A DNA stretch of 64,000 nucleotides from Hetaerina americana (GCA_022747635.1 JAKTNV010000005.1:86039969-86103968); one strand, 5' to 3'; shown: positions 50,160 to 61,809, numbered from the stretch's first letter. A program made the numbers and translations. The notes: generated by a model from the sequence alone, not told the origin.

Positions 50160-53100
50160 CTTAGTCTTGTTTATTCCATAGCCTCGATAAAATAATCCGT
50201 CCCTTGCAACGCAGCGAAACGGAGAATGATTATGTTTGACGTGGCGAGCAGGGGCTCAATAACCCCAGGTGATCAACTGTCCCACCAAAGGACACAGAAG
50301 CCGGTAACCATCTTTGTGGCAGCGTTCCATCGGACCCACCTCCCAATTTTCAATAATCTTTCCACGACCGATATTTCTGGATGAAAATTTGATATAGCAC
50401 GATCAAACTGAAATTTTAGTCACACTTCACTCCCAGTCACAGCTAAAAATGCAGTGAAATTCAGCTATTTCATAAGAAAACACTTCTCCTGTTTCCTTAG
50501 CAGAATCAAATACCTAGTTTAAGAACATCGCAACAGCAGAACTCCACGCTCCAGCAGCAAAACTGGTTTGCTACGATTAATTGTCCCGCGGGAAAATAGT
50601 ATCACCTACCATAAGCTTTACACACATCTCTTTCCGAACATGGAGAAAAGTGAGCAACTGTACGATATGAACAAAAATATGTATAATCTCCCCAGCAATT
50701 ATTTAAAAAAATAATAATATAGACGACGGCTGAATGGAAACTGTACCAGAATGTAACTAACAAATTCACTAGCTGCAACCATAGACAGCACCCATTGTAT
50801 CTGATATTTTTCTGAATAAAGCTATACATTCGTTATTGCCGTGCTTAAATGAGTCATAGCATAGAAAGGCATTTACTGTTGTTGAGGTAAATTTCGACTG
50901 CAGCTGCGTATGGAGCACTTTATGGCTCAAGAGTTTCCTCACTCGACGTATCGACCTTCCACAGGAAGGAAGCAATCGCTGCTGTTCATTTCTTGCGGAT
51001 ATAAATGAAAAATAAGCGGCAGTCACATAATATGAACGTTTTCCTAAAAACAACTTCCCGTTCGGGAAAGTCAAACCGGCGCAAAGAATGTCACGTGAGG
51101 CGGAGGACCTCCTGCCACTTTAACTCTTTTTAAGTAAGGCTAAACCATCATATCGGAGTGAAAACTATACAAGGGCCTCAAAAATACTGAACGCATTCCG
51201 CTTTGAACAAATTCAACTACAGCAAATAAAAAAATTAACTACACCCAAATTATTATAACTATAATTAAACAATATCAATACAATTTACTGAAACAGTTCA
51301 ATGTGATATGAATTAAATATTAAACAACACTGATTTCGTGACAATATATCAATTAAATGATAAAAATAAAGGAAACTTAAAACCTGACAGACATTTAAAC
51401 ACCAATTCGACAAACACCCATGTTTCTACACGCACCACAATAGGCTCGGCGATATAAAAAACACGCGCAGTCGCATTAAGACGAACTTCAAAGCCCGCCG
51501 AAGTGCTACCGTGACAGCGGAGAAACACTTGTCTCGTGCACGAAACCACATATATTTCACGGTCGCCCCGGGCATTGTTTCGTGCTTCACGCTTCGTGTC
51601 CTTTAACCCCGTAATGGCTAAGGGAAGACGCCCTACATTCCCAGGCATTTTTTTTAATAACCGGAAGAGAGAAATTCTCAAAGCAGAGATCTCCATGTCC
51701 GCGTTCGCTCTCACTCTCGCGATGCCCAACCCTTTCAGCGTTCTATTGTCGTACACTCACGTTCAACGTGGAACAGCCCACACACTTTTAAGAGCTTCAC
51801 TCGAGGAGGTGACGGGGGCAAAGGCCTACATCGCCTTGCATGTCGTCGCAAACGTGCCCATATCACATCAAGTGAATTACAGTGGAACCTCTGATAATAA
51901 CGTCCACTCTCACAAACGTGTCCCTCCAGATAGAGGGCAAGAAATTCTTTCCCCGAACTGAACCCTCTGGAAGCAGAAATATGTCCTCGTGGATAACGCT
52001 CAAATTCAACAAAGGCAGTCAGCTTACAGCTTACAAACAACAGTCAGCTTACATTGTCTTCTGCATAATACCTCACAGTTACGGTCATTCGATGAATGAG
52101 TCAAGGGGTTATGAGGTATAATAGGAAAAAACTTGTGGAAAAAACAGGCGAATACTGGAGGGAATTGGAGAAATCCAGAAGAACGTGGCTCTACCTCAAT
52201 TCGTAAAAATGATATGCTAACACAAGAGTTAGAACAGAACGATTAAATGCACTTTTAATGGAAAATTATTGAAAAAATAAAGTGAGAAATGAAATGCTCT
52301 AAAGGGTTCGTAAAATGGAACGTCCAATGAAGAATATAACTATAAGCACTACTAATATAATGAATTATTTATGGATAATAATGACGAATTTTATAACATT
52401 TAAATGTACCAGCGTCTTTTAAAAAAAATAAAGCAACCAGTAAAGTTTTGCTTAACTTATAATTTTGAGTAGTTTCAAGCGTGATGAGATGGAATTCTAA
52501 CGTAATAAAGAACGGATAGTAAAAATTCGTCACTTAATAAGTTTAAATTTATTTTGTGGAAAATTGTTATTATCCGTACCTTATTATAATCTGAACCCCC
52601 TCTTAATTTGAAAGACTCCTCTCCTCCCCCATTAACGGACAACTCCCTATAGCGATCCATTTTTCGTTTCCCCTAGGTGTCTGTAGCAAGGAGGTCTCAT
52701 TTCAGTAGCAGTTACCAAGGGAGTCAAGAGAAGTGGGCGATTAGGGGTGGTGGAGAGAGGCAAGGTGGCGATATTTTCAGAGACTGGTGAAAGGGCGAAC
52801 GGAAACCCTATTGGCAGTGATAGTAAAGGAATCCCAAATCTCGCAAGACCTAATTCAAATCAGTTCGGGCCCACCGATCAGGATTTGCCGCATTTTATAT
52901 TTCATCCCACGGAACTACCTCCCCCCATCTCACGAGCCTAGAACGGAAGGAACTCATTCGCAGCCCTTCCGATATTCAACAACATCATGGGGCTCTGCAA
53001 ATACCCATTATACACGAAGACATAGATGAAAAAATAAATGGAGGTAGAATTCAGGAGCGACCCATTCGTTCCTCTCAATAAACAGAAGGTCGAGTCGGTC

Positions 53101-53225
53101 AAGAGCGGCTGAGCCTACCCTCCTAGTGCGTCCCACCGAAGGAGAGTGCCTTAATTGACGCTGGACACGCAAGTCGCCCAATCGACCTGGCGATTCGGGG
53201 AAGAAGAAATGATGGGTGTTCACAA
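50160..53225. other. anonymous sequence
   Basis: A 141-codon plus-strand frame (51536-51961) and a 135-codon minus-strand frame (51349-51756) overlap. Neither shows a domain. Confidence 0.4.
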
Positions 53226-53232
53226 ATCAAAC

Positions 53233-53335
53233 CACGGCAATCAACCCGACGGTTGGTTTGTTAGGTGGTGGTAGAGCTGACCTAATACTTGGGCACATAC
53301 GGCGTGTGAAATTCTCGCATCAAAATTTCCCAGCT
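53233..53335 (-). mobile_element. SINE family A, 3' part only
   Basis: AATCAACCCGACGGTTGGTT, then TTAGGTGGTGGTAGAGCTGA and GGCGTGTGAAATTCTCGCAT, correspond in reverse complement to the last 110 bp or so of family A. It is 5' truncated and lies about 60 bp before the LINE fragment at 53.4 kb. Confidence 0.72.
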
Positions 53336-53394
53336 ATCTTATTTAGGGATGCATGACTCGCTGTGAGGATTTGAAAAAAAATGTATTCACGTCA

Positions 53395-53700
53395 AAATTT
53401 TGTTTTGCACGGTGCGGAAACATGGTCGCTGAGGCAAGACGGTAGGGGTGGACTGGAGGATTTGGTAATGTGGGTGTGGAGCAGGGTGGAAAAGATAAAA
53501 TGGGCGGAAAGGAAAACAAACAGGGAGGTGACATTACGCTTGGTGGGGGAGGAGAGGGGATTGTGGGGAGAAATCCAAAGGAGACAGGTAGAGATGGATG
53601 TAAAGGGCTTTGACTTGCGATTGGATGTTGAAGACTGTGATAGGGAGGAGAACGTTTCAAAGGATATTCTTGTTGGAATGAATGACGGGGGTCCTTAAGA
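53395..53700 (+). mobile_element. LINE C-terminal fragment
   Basis: An open stretch reads VLHGAETWSLRQDGRGGLED, then LVMWVWSRVEKIKWAERKTN and RLVGEERGLWGEIQRRQ. These match the ALYGAETWxLRK / RRLEAFEMW.WRRMEKI.WTERKTN / VGEKRxLLGEIRRR order seen in the other LINE fragments here. Both ends are truncated. The gene-like 105-codon frame is a remnant. Confidence 0.75.
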
Positions 53701-53719
53701 GTACTCCCGGGGTATTTAC

Positions 53720-55380
53720 GTCTGGAGAGAACACACCCAATAGTCGAACGGTAAAGCCCGGATAACTGAGTCGAAGCAGGCAATACAGATAAATGCAACA
53801 GGTTAGGGGAGCGTTTGGGGAAAAGGCAGGAGTGAGGTATTTCCAAATCCCGTGAGATAATGAAATTAAAAATTGCGCAGCAATTTTTCCCGACAATTTT
53901 TATGGCACTAATAAAACCGTGAGAGCAGGGCATATGTCTACGTGATGGCCTTCACGTCGAGGACATATTTGTTTATTATTTTTTTCATTCTCTGACCTTC
54001 TTCACTCTGACGAAACACACTCAATATTTCTCCTCTTCAGCGCAACTTGATGGGGAAGAAGCAGACTTGGGTAGCGAAGCGTACAACTTCGAGGTAAAGA
54101 GTTAATATTTTTTTTTTAAACTTTGTCTCTATAATATATATTTCTTAACTTTTTTGAATTAACGCCTGGGTTACTTTTTTAAACTTAACGCGTAACTTCA
54201 CCAGTTAAAAGTTAATGCCTCAGACGAAAGACGATCCTCTTTACGAGTAAATGAAGGCTGGTGCCAAGGCGTGCCAAAAGAAGAAAGAATGAGACATCAA
54301 GACAACACTTCTTATTTATGTACAGGGAAGTGTAACCGTACTTAAGATTTCATAATTATACATTTTTTTCTTAAAAAACTGACAAATTTTTCAAGGGAAT
54401 GAAAATATTTTCGTTGCATTCAATCCCGGAGTAACTTCAAATTTCATTCTGATCTGACTCGACTGAATTAATTTTATCCGAATCAAATGTTAACTTGACT
54501 CAGAAAAAAATTATGTACGAGTAACACAAGTTTCAATTAAGTTCACTTTCAGCTTGAGCTTTCCCAAGTGGGAAGAGCGAGGAGGCCTCCCCCGGCTAGC
54601 GACACTCACGAATCCACCAAAGAAGACCGCGTAGAACAGACGCGGGGTCACTGGATATGCCGAGTGCCCCCAGAAGGAAAGGAGAGGTCATTTCCCACTC
54701 GACCGCCACGATGAACCTTCGTCTGGACTTCCAACTTCGAAGTTCGCTCGCATGGTACCCACTAATACGCACAGAATTAACAAGCTTACATCAGCATCAT
54801 CGTGATTGGTTGTTTTTCAACATCTCCCAGTTAGACATGCTCGACCATGCACTCAATCGGGCTATCTGCCCCTGCCGAACGACTGACCTCTTTTATTATG
54901 AAGGCATGACTTAGACCTTCTAGAAAATTACAGAAAATTATGGTCCCATATTAAAGTGACAGATTGGAACACCAGGACAGAATGAATGAGATGGACACCG
55001 CCACTTGGCAGGTACTCGAGTACGCGTCCTTCCCTCTAAAGATAAATAAGCTTAACGCTCAAACGCAAGCCCACAGATTGTTTTCATTTTAAAAACAAAG
55101 TTAATGATTAAGTCAAAAACATTATTTCAATACGTAAAAAGGTGTGTACGTGCACTTATGTTCGTGTGTATGAACAAATGAGTATTTTTGTACAAGCGTG
55201 CAGGGATAGCTGGTGGCCACACACCCTCGCGGTGGCTTCCGGGGCATTGGGTAGATGTCGATTTCAAGCAAGACATCAAAAAGGAATTGAATCAATAATT
55301 TTCAACTTAGAAATGGAAAATTCGCAACGATCTGCTTGACTTGCTTTCGATGTATATAAAAATGCGGTATCAATTAAAAT
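53720..55380. other. anonymous AT-rich sequence
   Basis: No recognisable feature. Confidence 0.45.
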
Positions 55381-55383
55381 TTG

Positions 55384-55386
<3 letters not shown>

Positions 55387-55438
<52 letters not shown>
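55387..55438. repeat. (TA)n microsatellite
   Basis: About 26 TA units, followed by less regular ATATATGTACATATATATAC up to the SINE target duplication. Confidence 0.93.
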
Positions 55439-55441
<3 letters not shown>

Positions 55442-55486
55442 AAAATAAATATATATGTACATATATATATACATAACAATAAAAAA

Positions 55487-55499
55487 TATACAAGATCAA
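55487..55499 (+). repeat. target-site duplication, left copy
   Basis: TATACAAGATCAA, repeated exactly at 55784-55796 on the far side of the SINE. Confidence 0.9.
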
Positions 55500-55783
55500 G
55501 GGTCGCGGTAGTCCAGTGGGTAGAGCGTTGGACTGCTGACCGGAGAGTCCCGGGTTCGATTCCCGGGCAAGGCACTCTGGGCAACTGCAGCTGCACCCAA
55601 GCTGAAGTGATTTTTCGGGCACCAGATCATCCTGGGAAACCATAACCGGCACAGGGAAAGGAACTGGCCCCCCTACCCTGATGTGTGAATTTTCACACGC
55701 CGTATAGGGCTTAGTACTGGGTGATCTCCACCATCACCTACTAAACCGACCTTCGGGTTGATTACAGTGTTTATGGTTTTTTT
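55500..55783 (+). mobile_element. tRNA-derived SINE (family A), full length with TSD
   Basis: The head is tRNA-like: GGTAGTCCAGTGGGTAGAGC supplies box A and GGGTTCGATTCCC box B. The body contains GATTTTTCGGGCACCAGATC, AACCATAACCGGCACAGGG, GTGTGAATTTTCACACGCC and, near the 3' end, ACCGACCTTCGGGTTGATTA, closing with a short T tract. The 13-bp target duplication TATACAAGATCAA lies exactly on both sides (55487-55499 and 55784-55796), which fixes the boundaries at 284 bp. Partial copies occur at 6.2, 6.7, 27.0, 31.9, 48.0, 53.2 and 57.4 kb. It is transcribed by RNA polymerase III if active, and mobilised by a LINE by analogy with other SINEs. Confidence 0.92.
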
Positions 55784-55796
55784 TATACAAGATCAA
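55784..55796 (+). repeat. target-site duplication, right copy
   Basis: TATACAAGATCAA, an exact match to 55487-55499, immediately after the SINE's T tract. Confidence 0.9.
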
Positions 55797-55879
55797 ACGT
55801 TTGAAAGAAAAACTTAATAAAAACTGCTGTTACTGAATAAACCATTTAAGTTTGCGATTGATCAAGGAACAGATATATG

Positions 55880-56660
55880 GACAAGGAATTGTAGATATTA
55901 TTGATTGTTTTACATGAACAATGGGAGAGGTATGGAATGAAGTTTACCCACAAGAAAACAAACGCAATAAGATTCTCGACAAGTAAGAAAGCTAAGTTAA
56001 AAATTAAAGTTTTTGGGAATAAACTAGAGCAAATGTAGAAGCTCATGTTTTTCGATAGCATTCACAGAAAAATGAGTACGTATAGTAATGGGGGCGTTAG
56101 GAAGACAATGGTCTTTGCGAGAGAATTATTTACAGAAAGAAGAGAATTGGTGACAGGTAAAGATGTGTAGAAATGATCAATGTGGAACCTAGCCCTTTAT
56201 TGATGTGAAACCTAGTATTTGTGGCAAGAGGATGGACAAAGACTTTTTTTGTCAAAAACAAAAGTTTTTGAGATATGGGTGTGGCTAAGAATGGAGAAAA
56301 TGAACTGGACAGAGAGAAAGACAAACGCCGAAGTTTTTAATACGGTGGGCGAAAAAAAAAGAAGTTTCTGTGGGAAATCTGGAAACGACAGAAAACGTAG
56401 GTGGAGGAAATATGGAAAGGGAGTGAGTGATATTTTGAAAGGCGTGATGGACGGGAGAGCGTTGGGAGACTGGTGTAAAGAAATTCAGAGAGCAGGCTTT
56501 TTAGAAAGCATGACACCAGACAGAAGTTACGAAGAAATGGAATATGAAGGTCAAAGAAAGAGGGAGTTCTTCATGATGCGCAGAAGTAAATATTCATCAG
56601 GGATCAGGATATTCATCCTAAACCTGCCTCTAATAGGCAGAATACCTTGACTAAATAAAT
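55880..56660 (+). mobile_element. LINE reverse transcriptase C-terminal remnant
   Basis: Frames broken by stops and shifts read YGMKFTHKKTNAIRFSTSKK, then KLKIKVFGNKLEQM, VFARELFTERRELVTGKDV and SMWNLALY-CET, and then, in the frame open at 56219-56650, FEIWVWLRMEKMNWTERKTN and GFLESMTPDRSYEEMEYEGQ. This order (thumb region, ALYGxETW, RRLEAFEMW-like block, tail) is typical of the end of a LINE reverse transcriptase ORF of the type annotated as endonuclease-reverse transcriptase. I cannot assign the clade firmly (RTE-like or another). The open frame of 143 codons is only a surviving segment and not a gene. A SINE with intact target duplication lies about 90 bp upstream. Confidence 0.75.
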
Positions 56661-57061
56661 TGAAAAGGCACATTAAATCCGTATGAGAATATTCAAATGT
56701 AAACAGCTGCTTATAAGTCTCTTACCTATAAATACCTAATGTTGCATTTCACACAAAAAACAAACACGTTTACGCTAGTTTCTTTCCCAATAACATGCAG
56801 TCTCCTCAAATGTTATTAGACAAGTGGGTTGCCTTCGGCAAAGTTCACCGTATTCGTTTGTTCACTAGTCAGTCTTTCGGCGCACCCAATTTGTATAATT
56901 CCTGGGTCTGATTTGGTGGTACGACTTCAACACAAACTAAATACTTTACCTACTTTACCCTTCTTTCAATCATGATTAAAAAAATACGATATATTTAATG
57001 TATTCGATGGTTTCTGGCTCAACTTTGTAGAAGCTCATGTTCATATCATGAATAACACAAA

Positions 57062-57190
57062 ATATACTTCCACTGTTCTTTATTTCGGTACTACTAGTTT
57101 CAACGCTTTGGCGTCATCATCAGGTATATGATGATGACGCCTAAGCGTTGAAACTAGTAGTACCAAAATAAAGAACAGTGCAGAAATACA
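57062..57190. repeat. foldback element with hammerhead-like motif
   Basis: Arms of about 58 bp (57066-57123 and 57126-57185) are inverted copies with a few differences and meet at CATCAGGTATATGATG. On the minus strand from 57123: CTGATGA, an extra T, stem GACGC-CAAA-GCGTT, GAAAC, TAGTA and GTA. This is the same hammerhead-like order as at 28.7 kb, with cleavage expected after GUA. The right arm has the same string on the plus strand but with ATGATGA in place of CTGATGA. No reverse transcriptase of Penelope type is adjacent. Confidence 0.6.
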
Positions 57191-57364
57191 TTGTGTTCTT
57201 CATTCCATTAATATATTTAACCTAGTAAAAGAAGTTTCTCTATGGCAGGAATGTCAATCTGACAGTTTACCACTATCTTCTATTGATGATGACTTATTGA
57301 TCAATTGTACCTTAGATCAATTTTGTTTTTCATTACTCTCAACACCAAACCACAGTGAACAACG

Positions 57365-57590
57365 CGAAGGATGGTTAGATGGGTTGGCGGGAGAGAACTC
57401 ACCTCGAACTAATTCCTTTACGCCGTGTGAAATTCCCGCATCAAAAAGAGTAATTAGGTGACCGGTTCCTTTCCGCCCGCCCGCCCGCGATTTCTCACGC
57501 AGTCTGCTAACAAGAAAATCCATATAGCTTGCGTGAAGCTGTACGTAGAGGGTAGAAGAATGGATCCGGATATGAACTCGAGCCTCCATT
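57365..57590 (-). mobile_element. SINE family A copy, diverged, minus strand
   Basis: GATGGTTAGATGGGTTGGCG, then CGCCGTGTGAAATTCCCGCA, GGTTCCTTTCC and GCTTGCGTGAAGCTG follow the reversed order of family A blocks, ending in a degenerate GAACTCGAGCC box B region. An internal CCGCCCGCCCGCCCGC expansion is present near 57474-57489. Confidence 0.6.
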
Positions 57591-57599
57591 AAATAGTCT

Positions 57600-58725
57600 A
57601 GCCGAATTGTCCTAATATTAATAGTCTAGCTAAACATTTTGCCAAAAACAGAATTCCAACCCGGTTCTGAATAAGTAAGATGCTCTAAAAAATCCGAATG
57701 AACCACATGGAATATAAATTTACAGAAACACGCGAAATTAAGGCTTTCATGGATCTTCTACGTAAACAATAACAATATGTTCGCAAATTGTCACCGTAAA
57801 CGACAGCTTCCGGGTTCATATCCTGGAGACAACAAACATTTTTCAGTGGTATCCCGACCTCTACTTGAGGTGCTTTGTGGAGAGCTTTTCGAGTTAGTAC
57901 GAAGTCCGTCGGATGGGACAATAAAATGCGGAATCCCCTCGGCCCTTTCGACAAGAGCAAGCTAATGCCGACGCCGGGTTTCTCTTCACCCCTTTCCTAC
58001 CCATCCATCCTTAATGACGTAAATGACCTCAGATGTCGGTCGCCTCACCTCAATACTACTACAACTACTACGACTGCTTAAAATTTTAATGGCAGTAGCA
58101 TGTCGGTAATGCGGACTTTTACTGCAGCGAGACATTCATGACATCATGAGTCTAATGCGACTCGGGGAAGAGGCAAATGCTTTCTAAAATGTGGATAGCC
58201 CACGGGCCTCGCATGGAAAGGAGGCCAACGGACACACAAGATGCGGGCCGCAGCAGATGATTGGGGTCGCATGGGAAACGCTCGACTCTCTAAGTCCACT
58301 TCTGCGGGGTCGCGAAAGAGAAATGACGGCCGGCCTTTCTCATTCCGCCGCATTCAAGAACCAACCCCCCTCTCTCAATTTTCACAGTTTCGCCGACAAA
58401 AGATTCCTTTTGAATGGGAATTTCTGATTGATGTGAAAAGCATCATCCGCCGACGAGACTTGGGAATGGAATTCGGACTCGCCGTCCAGTTTGGACACGC
58501 AGTTTTAATAATTACGAAGAAAATAAAAGTTCGACTCGTAATTTCCCACAAACGACGCCAAGTTGGCATCAGAGATTTTATTGCAGTTATTGTTGTTTCA
58601 TCACATTGATGGATAATATTTAACATTATATTATCTACATTTACACATATAACTCGCGATCCACCAAAAAGGTATGTGGCATCAAGCACCAAAGGAGAAA
58701 TAGAAAACACACAAGATGAAGAAAG
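57600..58725. other. anonymous sequence
   Basis: A 122-codon plus-strand frame (58241-58609) shows no domain. No repeat copy recognised. Confidence 0.4.
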
Positions 58726-58729
58726 GATA

Positions 58730-58929
58730 GTAGTATCCGCCCGGCAAGTGGAAAGATCCGGAGTTCAAATCCCGGTCTAGGAAATATTTTTACATTCGTC
58801 ATCTGCTTGATTCCGCCTTCCCCACCTCTCCTGTGTTTGTCCTTCATGTGTGTTCCTATCCCTTTTCCTTAGATCTGTTTCCTTATAAATGAGTATTTAT
58901 CCGCCGCTTGGCGGGACGTCGTGTTTGAA

Positions 58930-58935
<6 letters not shown>
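58730..58935 (+). mobile_element. SINE family D, left copy of tail-to-tail pair
   Basis: Box B is GGAGTTCAAATCCCGG, preceded by CGGCAAGTGGAAAGATCC. The body GGAAATATTTTTACATTCGT, GATTCCGCCTTCCCCACCTC, TGTTCCTATCCCTTTTCCTT and CGTGTTTGAATGTGTGTG runs into the (TG)n tail. The same blocks recur in inverted orientation at 59030-59250. Confidence 0.82.
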
Positions 58936-59018
<83 letters not shown>

Positions 59019-59033
59019 CATATATACACACAT
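58930..59033. repeat. (TG)n(TA)n(CA) microsatellite core
   Basis: About 22 bp of TG is followed by about 60 bp of TA to 59013, then ATATACATATATACACACAT. It is self-complementary overall and lies exactly between two inverted SINE copies, so the whole locus can fold on itself. Confidence 0.9.
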
Positions 59034-59250
59034 ACATTCAAACACGAGATTCCCCCATATGGCGAACAAATATCCATTCACAGATGGAAATAGATATAAG
59101 GAAAAGGGATAGGAACACATTGGGAAGGACGAACACAGGAGAGGTGGGGAAGGCGGAATCGAGCAGATTACAAGCGCAAAAATATTTCCTTGACCGGGAC
59201 TTGAACACCGGATCTTTCGACTTGCCAAGCCGATGCTCTCGAGTCTCGGA
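59030..59250 (-). mobile_element. SINE family D, right copy of tail-to-tail pair
   Basis: In reverse complement: CGGCTTGGCAAGTCGAAAGA then TCCGGTGTTCAAGTCCCGG (box B), GGAAATATTTTTGCGCTTGT, GATTCCGCCTTCCCCACCTC, TGTTCCTATCCCTTTTCCTT and CTCGTGTTTGAATGTATGTG. It resembles the left copy through its full length but carries many substitutions. Confidence 0.82.
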
Positions 59251-59280
59251 TTAATTTTCTGACCATTTATTTTTATACTT

Positions 59281-59395
59281 TAGTGACCCTCAAGCCACCG
59301 CTAGGGTGTGTGGCAGGATGTGAATACACACCAGACTAATTTTAATCCGAATATGACCCTACCGCGGTCGTAAAATGTTATTCTGATGATGGAGG
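59281..59395 (-). mobile_element. CR1-like LINE, terminal 3' fragment
   Basis: GTGACCCTCAAGCCACCGCT followed by AGGGTGTGTGGCAGGATGTG is the reverse complement of the tail of the CR1-like family (compare GTCACCTCTAGGATGTGTGG at 60478-60497). TACCGCGGTCG and TTATTCTGATGATGG follow, matching the region just before the tail in the 60.1-kb copy. Only about 115 bp remain. Confidence 0.65.
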
Positions 59396-60077
59396 ACCAA
59401 GGTTATTGATTGCGAAGTTCAAATGGAATTGCGAATCTAAAGTGAAATGGAATGGTTTCCTGCATACTGAGCAGTATTTTGAGAGAGAGGAATCTCTTTC
59501 ACTTTTCCATCCCTCAAATTAAGAAACCTTTTAAACCATTGACACACGAAATGCTCCAAGGGGGAAGATACTCATGACATCTGGGATGCACGTAACTCCA
59601 TTTAAACAAGATGGATCCGTAAGATTTTCAAGAATATTTCAGAGAAAAGAATACTCATCGAAAAGAATCATTTGTCTTGGTTTCGCATTCCTTAAATCCA
59701 TTATCAGAATGAAATTAAAAATATGAATCGGACAGTGATGAGTGTACGTGATACCTATATTAAATATGCCGTCTATTGCGATCTTTCTCGTGTTTTTGTT
59801 AGCAATAGCGACTTCTTCGTGGCTACTTGAATACGCAAACGAAACTTGGAAATCACTACCACGACGACGAGACATGCGACCCGCGTCGCGATATCAATTG
59901 GGAAAGGGAGAGAAGGTAACCATGGGAATTGTTTGACAATGAACTGGAGCACATTTCACAAAGGTAGGGGTAAAAAACTTTCATTTTTCGAAAAAAAAAC
60001 ACTATTTTATTTTTCTTTTACAAAATTGTATAACAATTAGAAATCTATAGTAACAATAAAGTAATAAAAAAGAGTCG

Positions 60078-60230
60078 AATAGATAGATTTAAGATGTCTT
60101 TTATCCCACGAACGATAAGGGATCATAATAACACATTCCGACCGCGCTAGGGAGGGGGGGAATGTTTTTCTATTTTCATTTTAAGTAGCCTAGCGTTGTC
60201 TGTATCACATCCAGCTTAAGTTATTGTTCT
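60078..60230 (+). mobile_element. CR1-like LINE, terminal 3' fragment
   Basis: The stretch AGATTTAAGATGTCTTTTAT followed by CCCACGAACGATAAGGGATC matches the SFFPRTIRD end region of the copies at 41.6 and 49.1 kb, then a GACCGCGCTAGGG tail. Only the last 150 bp or so are present. It faces, tail-to-tail, the minus-strand copy beginning at 60465. Confidence 0.75.
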
Positions 60231-60464
60231 TCTTGTTACCTACAGCTCTTCATCGTTCGCGTGGAGAAGAATACCTAAGTCACATACGTACCATAATGTA
60301 TATACGTGCAGTAATCATGATACACATTATTTGAATAATTTAAATAAATATATAAATGAATAATTTAGAAAAACAATTAACGATGTTGCATACCTGGTGT
60401 GTAATCACCCGCTATCGCATAACCTAAGGGTGGGTTGCAGGTTATTTATTATTTTTAATTACAC

Positions 60465-60880
60465 AGTACCCTTCAAGTCACCTCTAGGATGTGTGGCAGG
60501 GGGTGATAACACACCCAAGTACTGTTGACCCTAAATACTTCCCCCCCCCAACTTTTCTCCCATCCCTTATCGTCCGTGGGAAAAAGGACATCTTAAATTT
60601 ATCTGTTCCACACTTAACCTTTCTAATTGTATTGACATGATCTCTCCTACCGTAGTACGTTTGGGGCTAATGGCACACTTCGAACGTCATTGCTAAAGAG
60701 GGTCACCCTCCTTCGTATTAAGGCAAGAGATTTAATCTGTCATGCAATCTTCGCTGCGCGGATGATTCCTAACCTAGCTTCCCTGGTAATTTCGATACGC
60801 TACTCAGTTTATCATAATAACGTTTTACTATCTAGTTCCTCCACAGTTGAATTACATCAATTACGGGCAATTCTTGAATC
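60465..60880 (-). mobile_element. CR1-like LINE 3' end, decayed
   Basis: The reverse complement aligns by eye with the CR1-like copies at 41.6 and 49.1 kb. From the 3' end it shows CACACATCCTAGAGGTGACT (reverse complement of about 60478-60497), then the ACGATAAGGGATGG and AAGATGTCC blocks, then the CATGTCAATACAATTAGAAA region and a GTAAAACGTTATTATGATAA segment near 60820. Many stops are present, and it is 5' truncated near 60880. Confidence 0.78.
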
Positions 60881-60889
60881 AAATCGTAG

Positions 60890-61680
60890 CTTAGCGAAAC
60901 TGATGGTCAGAATTATTTGCAATCAGACCGTTGAGAAGGAAAAGTAAATAAATAGAAGCCTGGATGGCGAAATTCGTCGCCTGCGGAGGAGATGATTTAA
61001 AAAATCTTGCTCTGGCACCAAGTCGCACAAAACACCGAAATGCCATCTCTTTATGAGAAACGTGAGAATATTAACAATTACTGCAACTGCTGTGTCGTTT
61101 GGAGAATGCTGATATCCCACATAAAGGGCCCCTGATGAACATGACGTCCGGGTTGAGATGAGCAGACTAAATTTGTTCATAATTGGGCAAATCATTGTTT
61201 CTGCTTAAGTAAACTCGCGTCTTCAAGAGTAATTAGACAAGGCCTACTCCTTTAAAATTTACTTCACAAAAAAGATTCTAATAACCCAATAACGAAAAAG
61301 GCAACACCGCCTGCTTCGAGGAATACTGAAATAACTCGGCCCGTAATTCAAAGTTAATGAAGAGTGTGCCCCACCTCCCGCCCAGCCAATCAGATTCAAC
61401 GCCGGAGGAAGAAGCGCCTCCGGTCAAAGACTCTGCGCCGATGGACGCACGCAATGTAACGCAACGCCGAGAAAAATATTAATGCATGTAAATAATGAAT
61501 ATTCTACACAGATTAAAATTTACGCAGATATTAATAACCAACATGTGCCCGACACATTACTGCTTAAAGTATTATCGAAACGATGGGGTTAGAAAGTTGC
61601 AATAATTATTTCATTCAATTTATTTACATCACATTAATCCGAAAACAGAACTACGGCCTTTGCATCGGACTTTTGAACAA
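60890..61680. other. anonymous sequence
   Basis: Nothing recognisable on either strand. Confidence 0.45.
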
Positions 61681-61687
61681 TAATATC

Positions 61688-61803
61688 GCAAAGACAATTA
61701 CAAACACCCAGACCCTAGGTGGAGAAAAGCCCACCAAGGTGAGAATCAAACCCGCGACCTCTGGGTCGGCAGGCGAGGACGTTACCCCGCCGCCATCGCC
61801 AAT
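61688..61803 (-). mobile_element. SINE family C copy, minus strand, 3' truncated
   Basis: In reverse complement: GGCGATGGCGGCGGGGTAAC, GTCCTCGCCTGCC, GAGGTCGCGGGTTTGATTCT, then CACCTAGGGTCTGGGTGTTT and GTAATTGTCTT. It aligns with the 23.2-kb copy through the first 115 bp or so. Confidence 0.8.
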
Positions 61804-61809
61804 ACGTAA

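Noticed and set aside
53343..53933. 196-codon minus-strand frame
   Set aside because: Largely antisense to the plus-strand LINE fragment at 53395-53700.
55501..55575. Possible functional tRNA gene
   Set aside because: It is the head of a SINE with its own 13-bp target duplication around a 284-bp unit.
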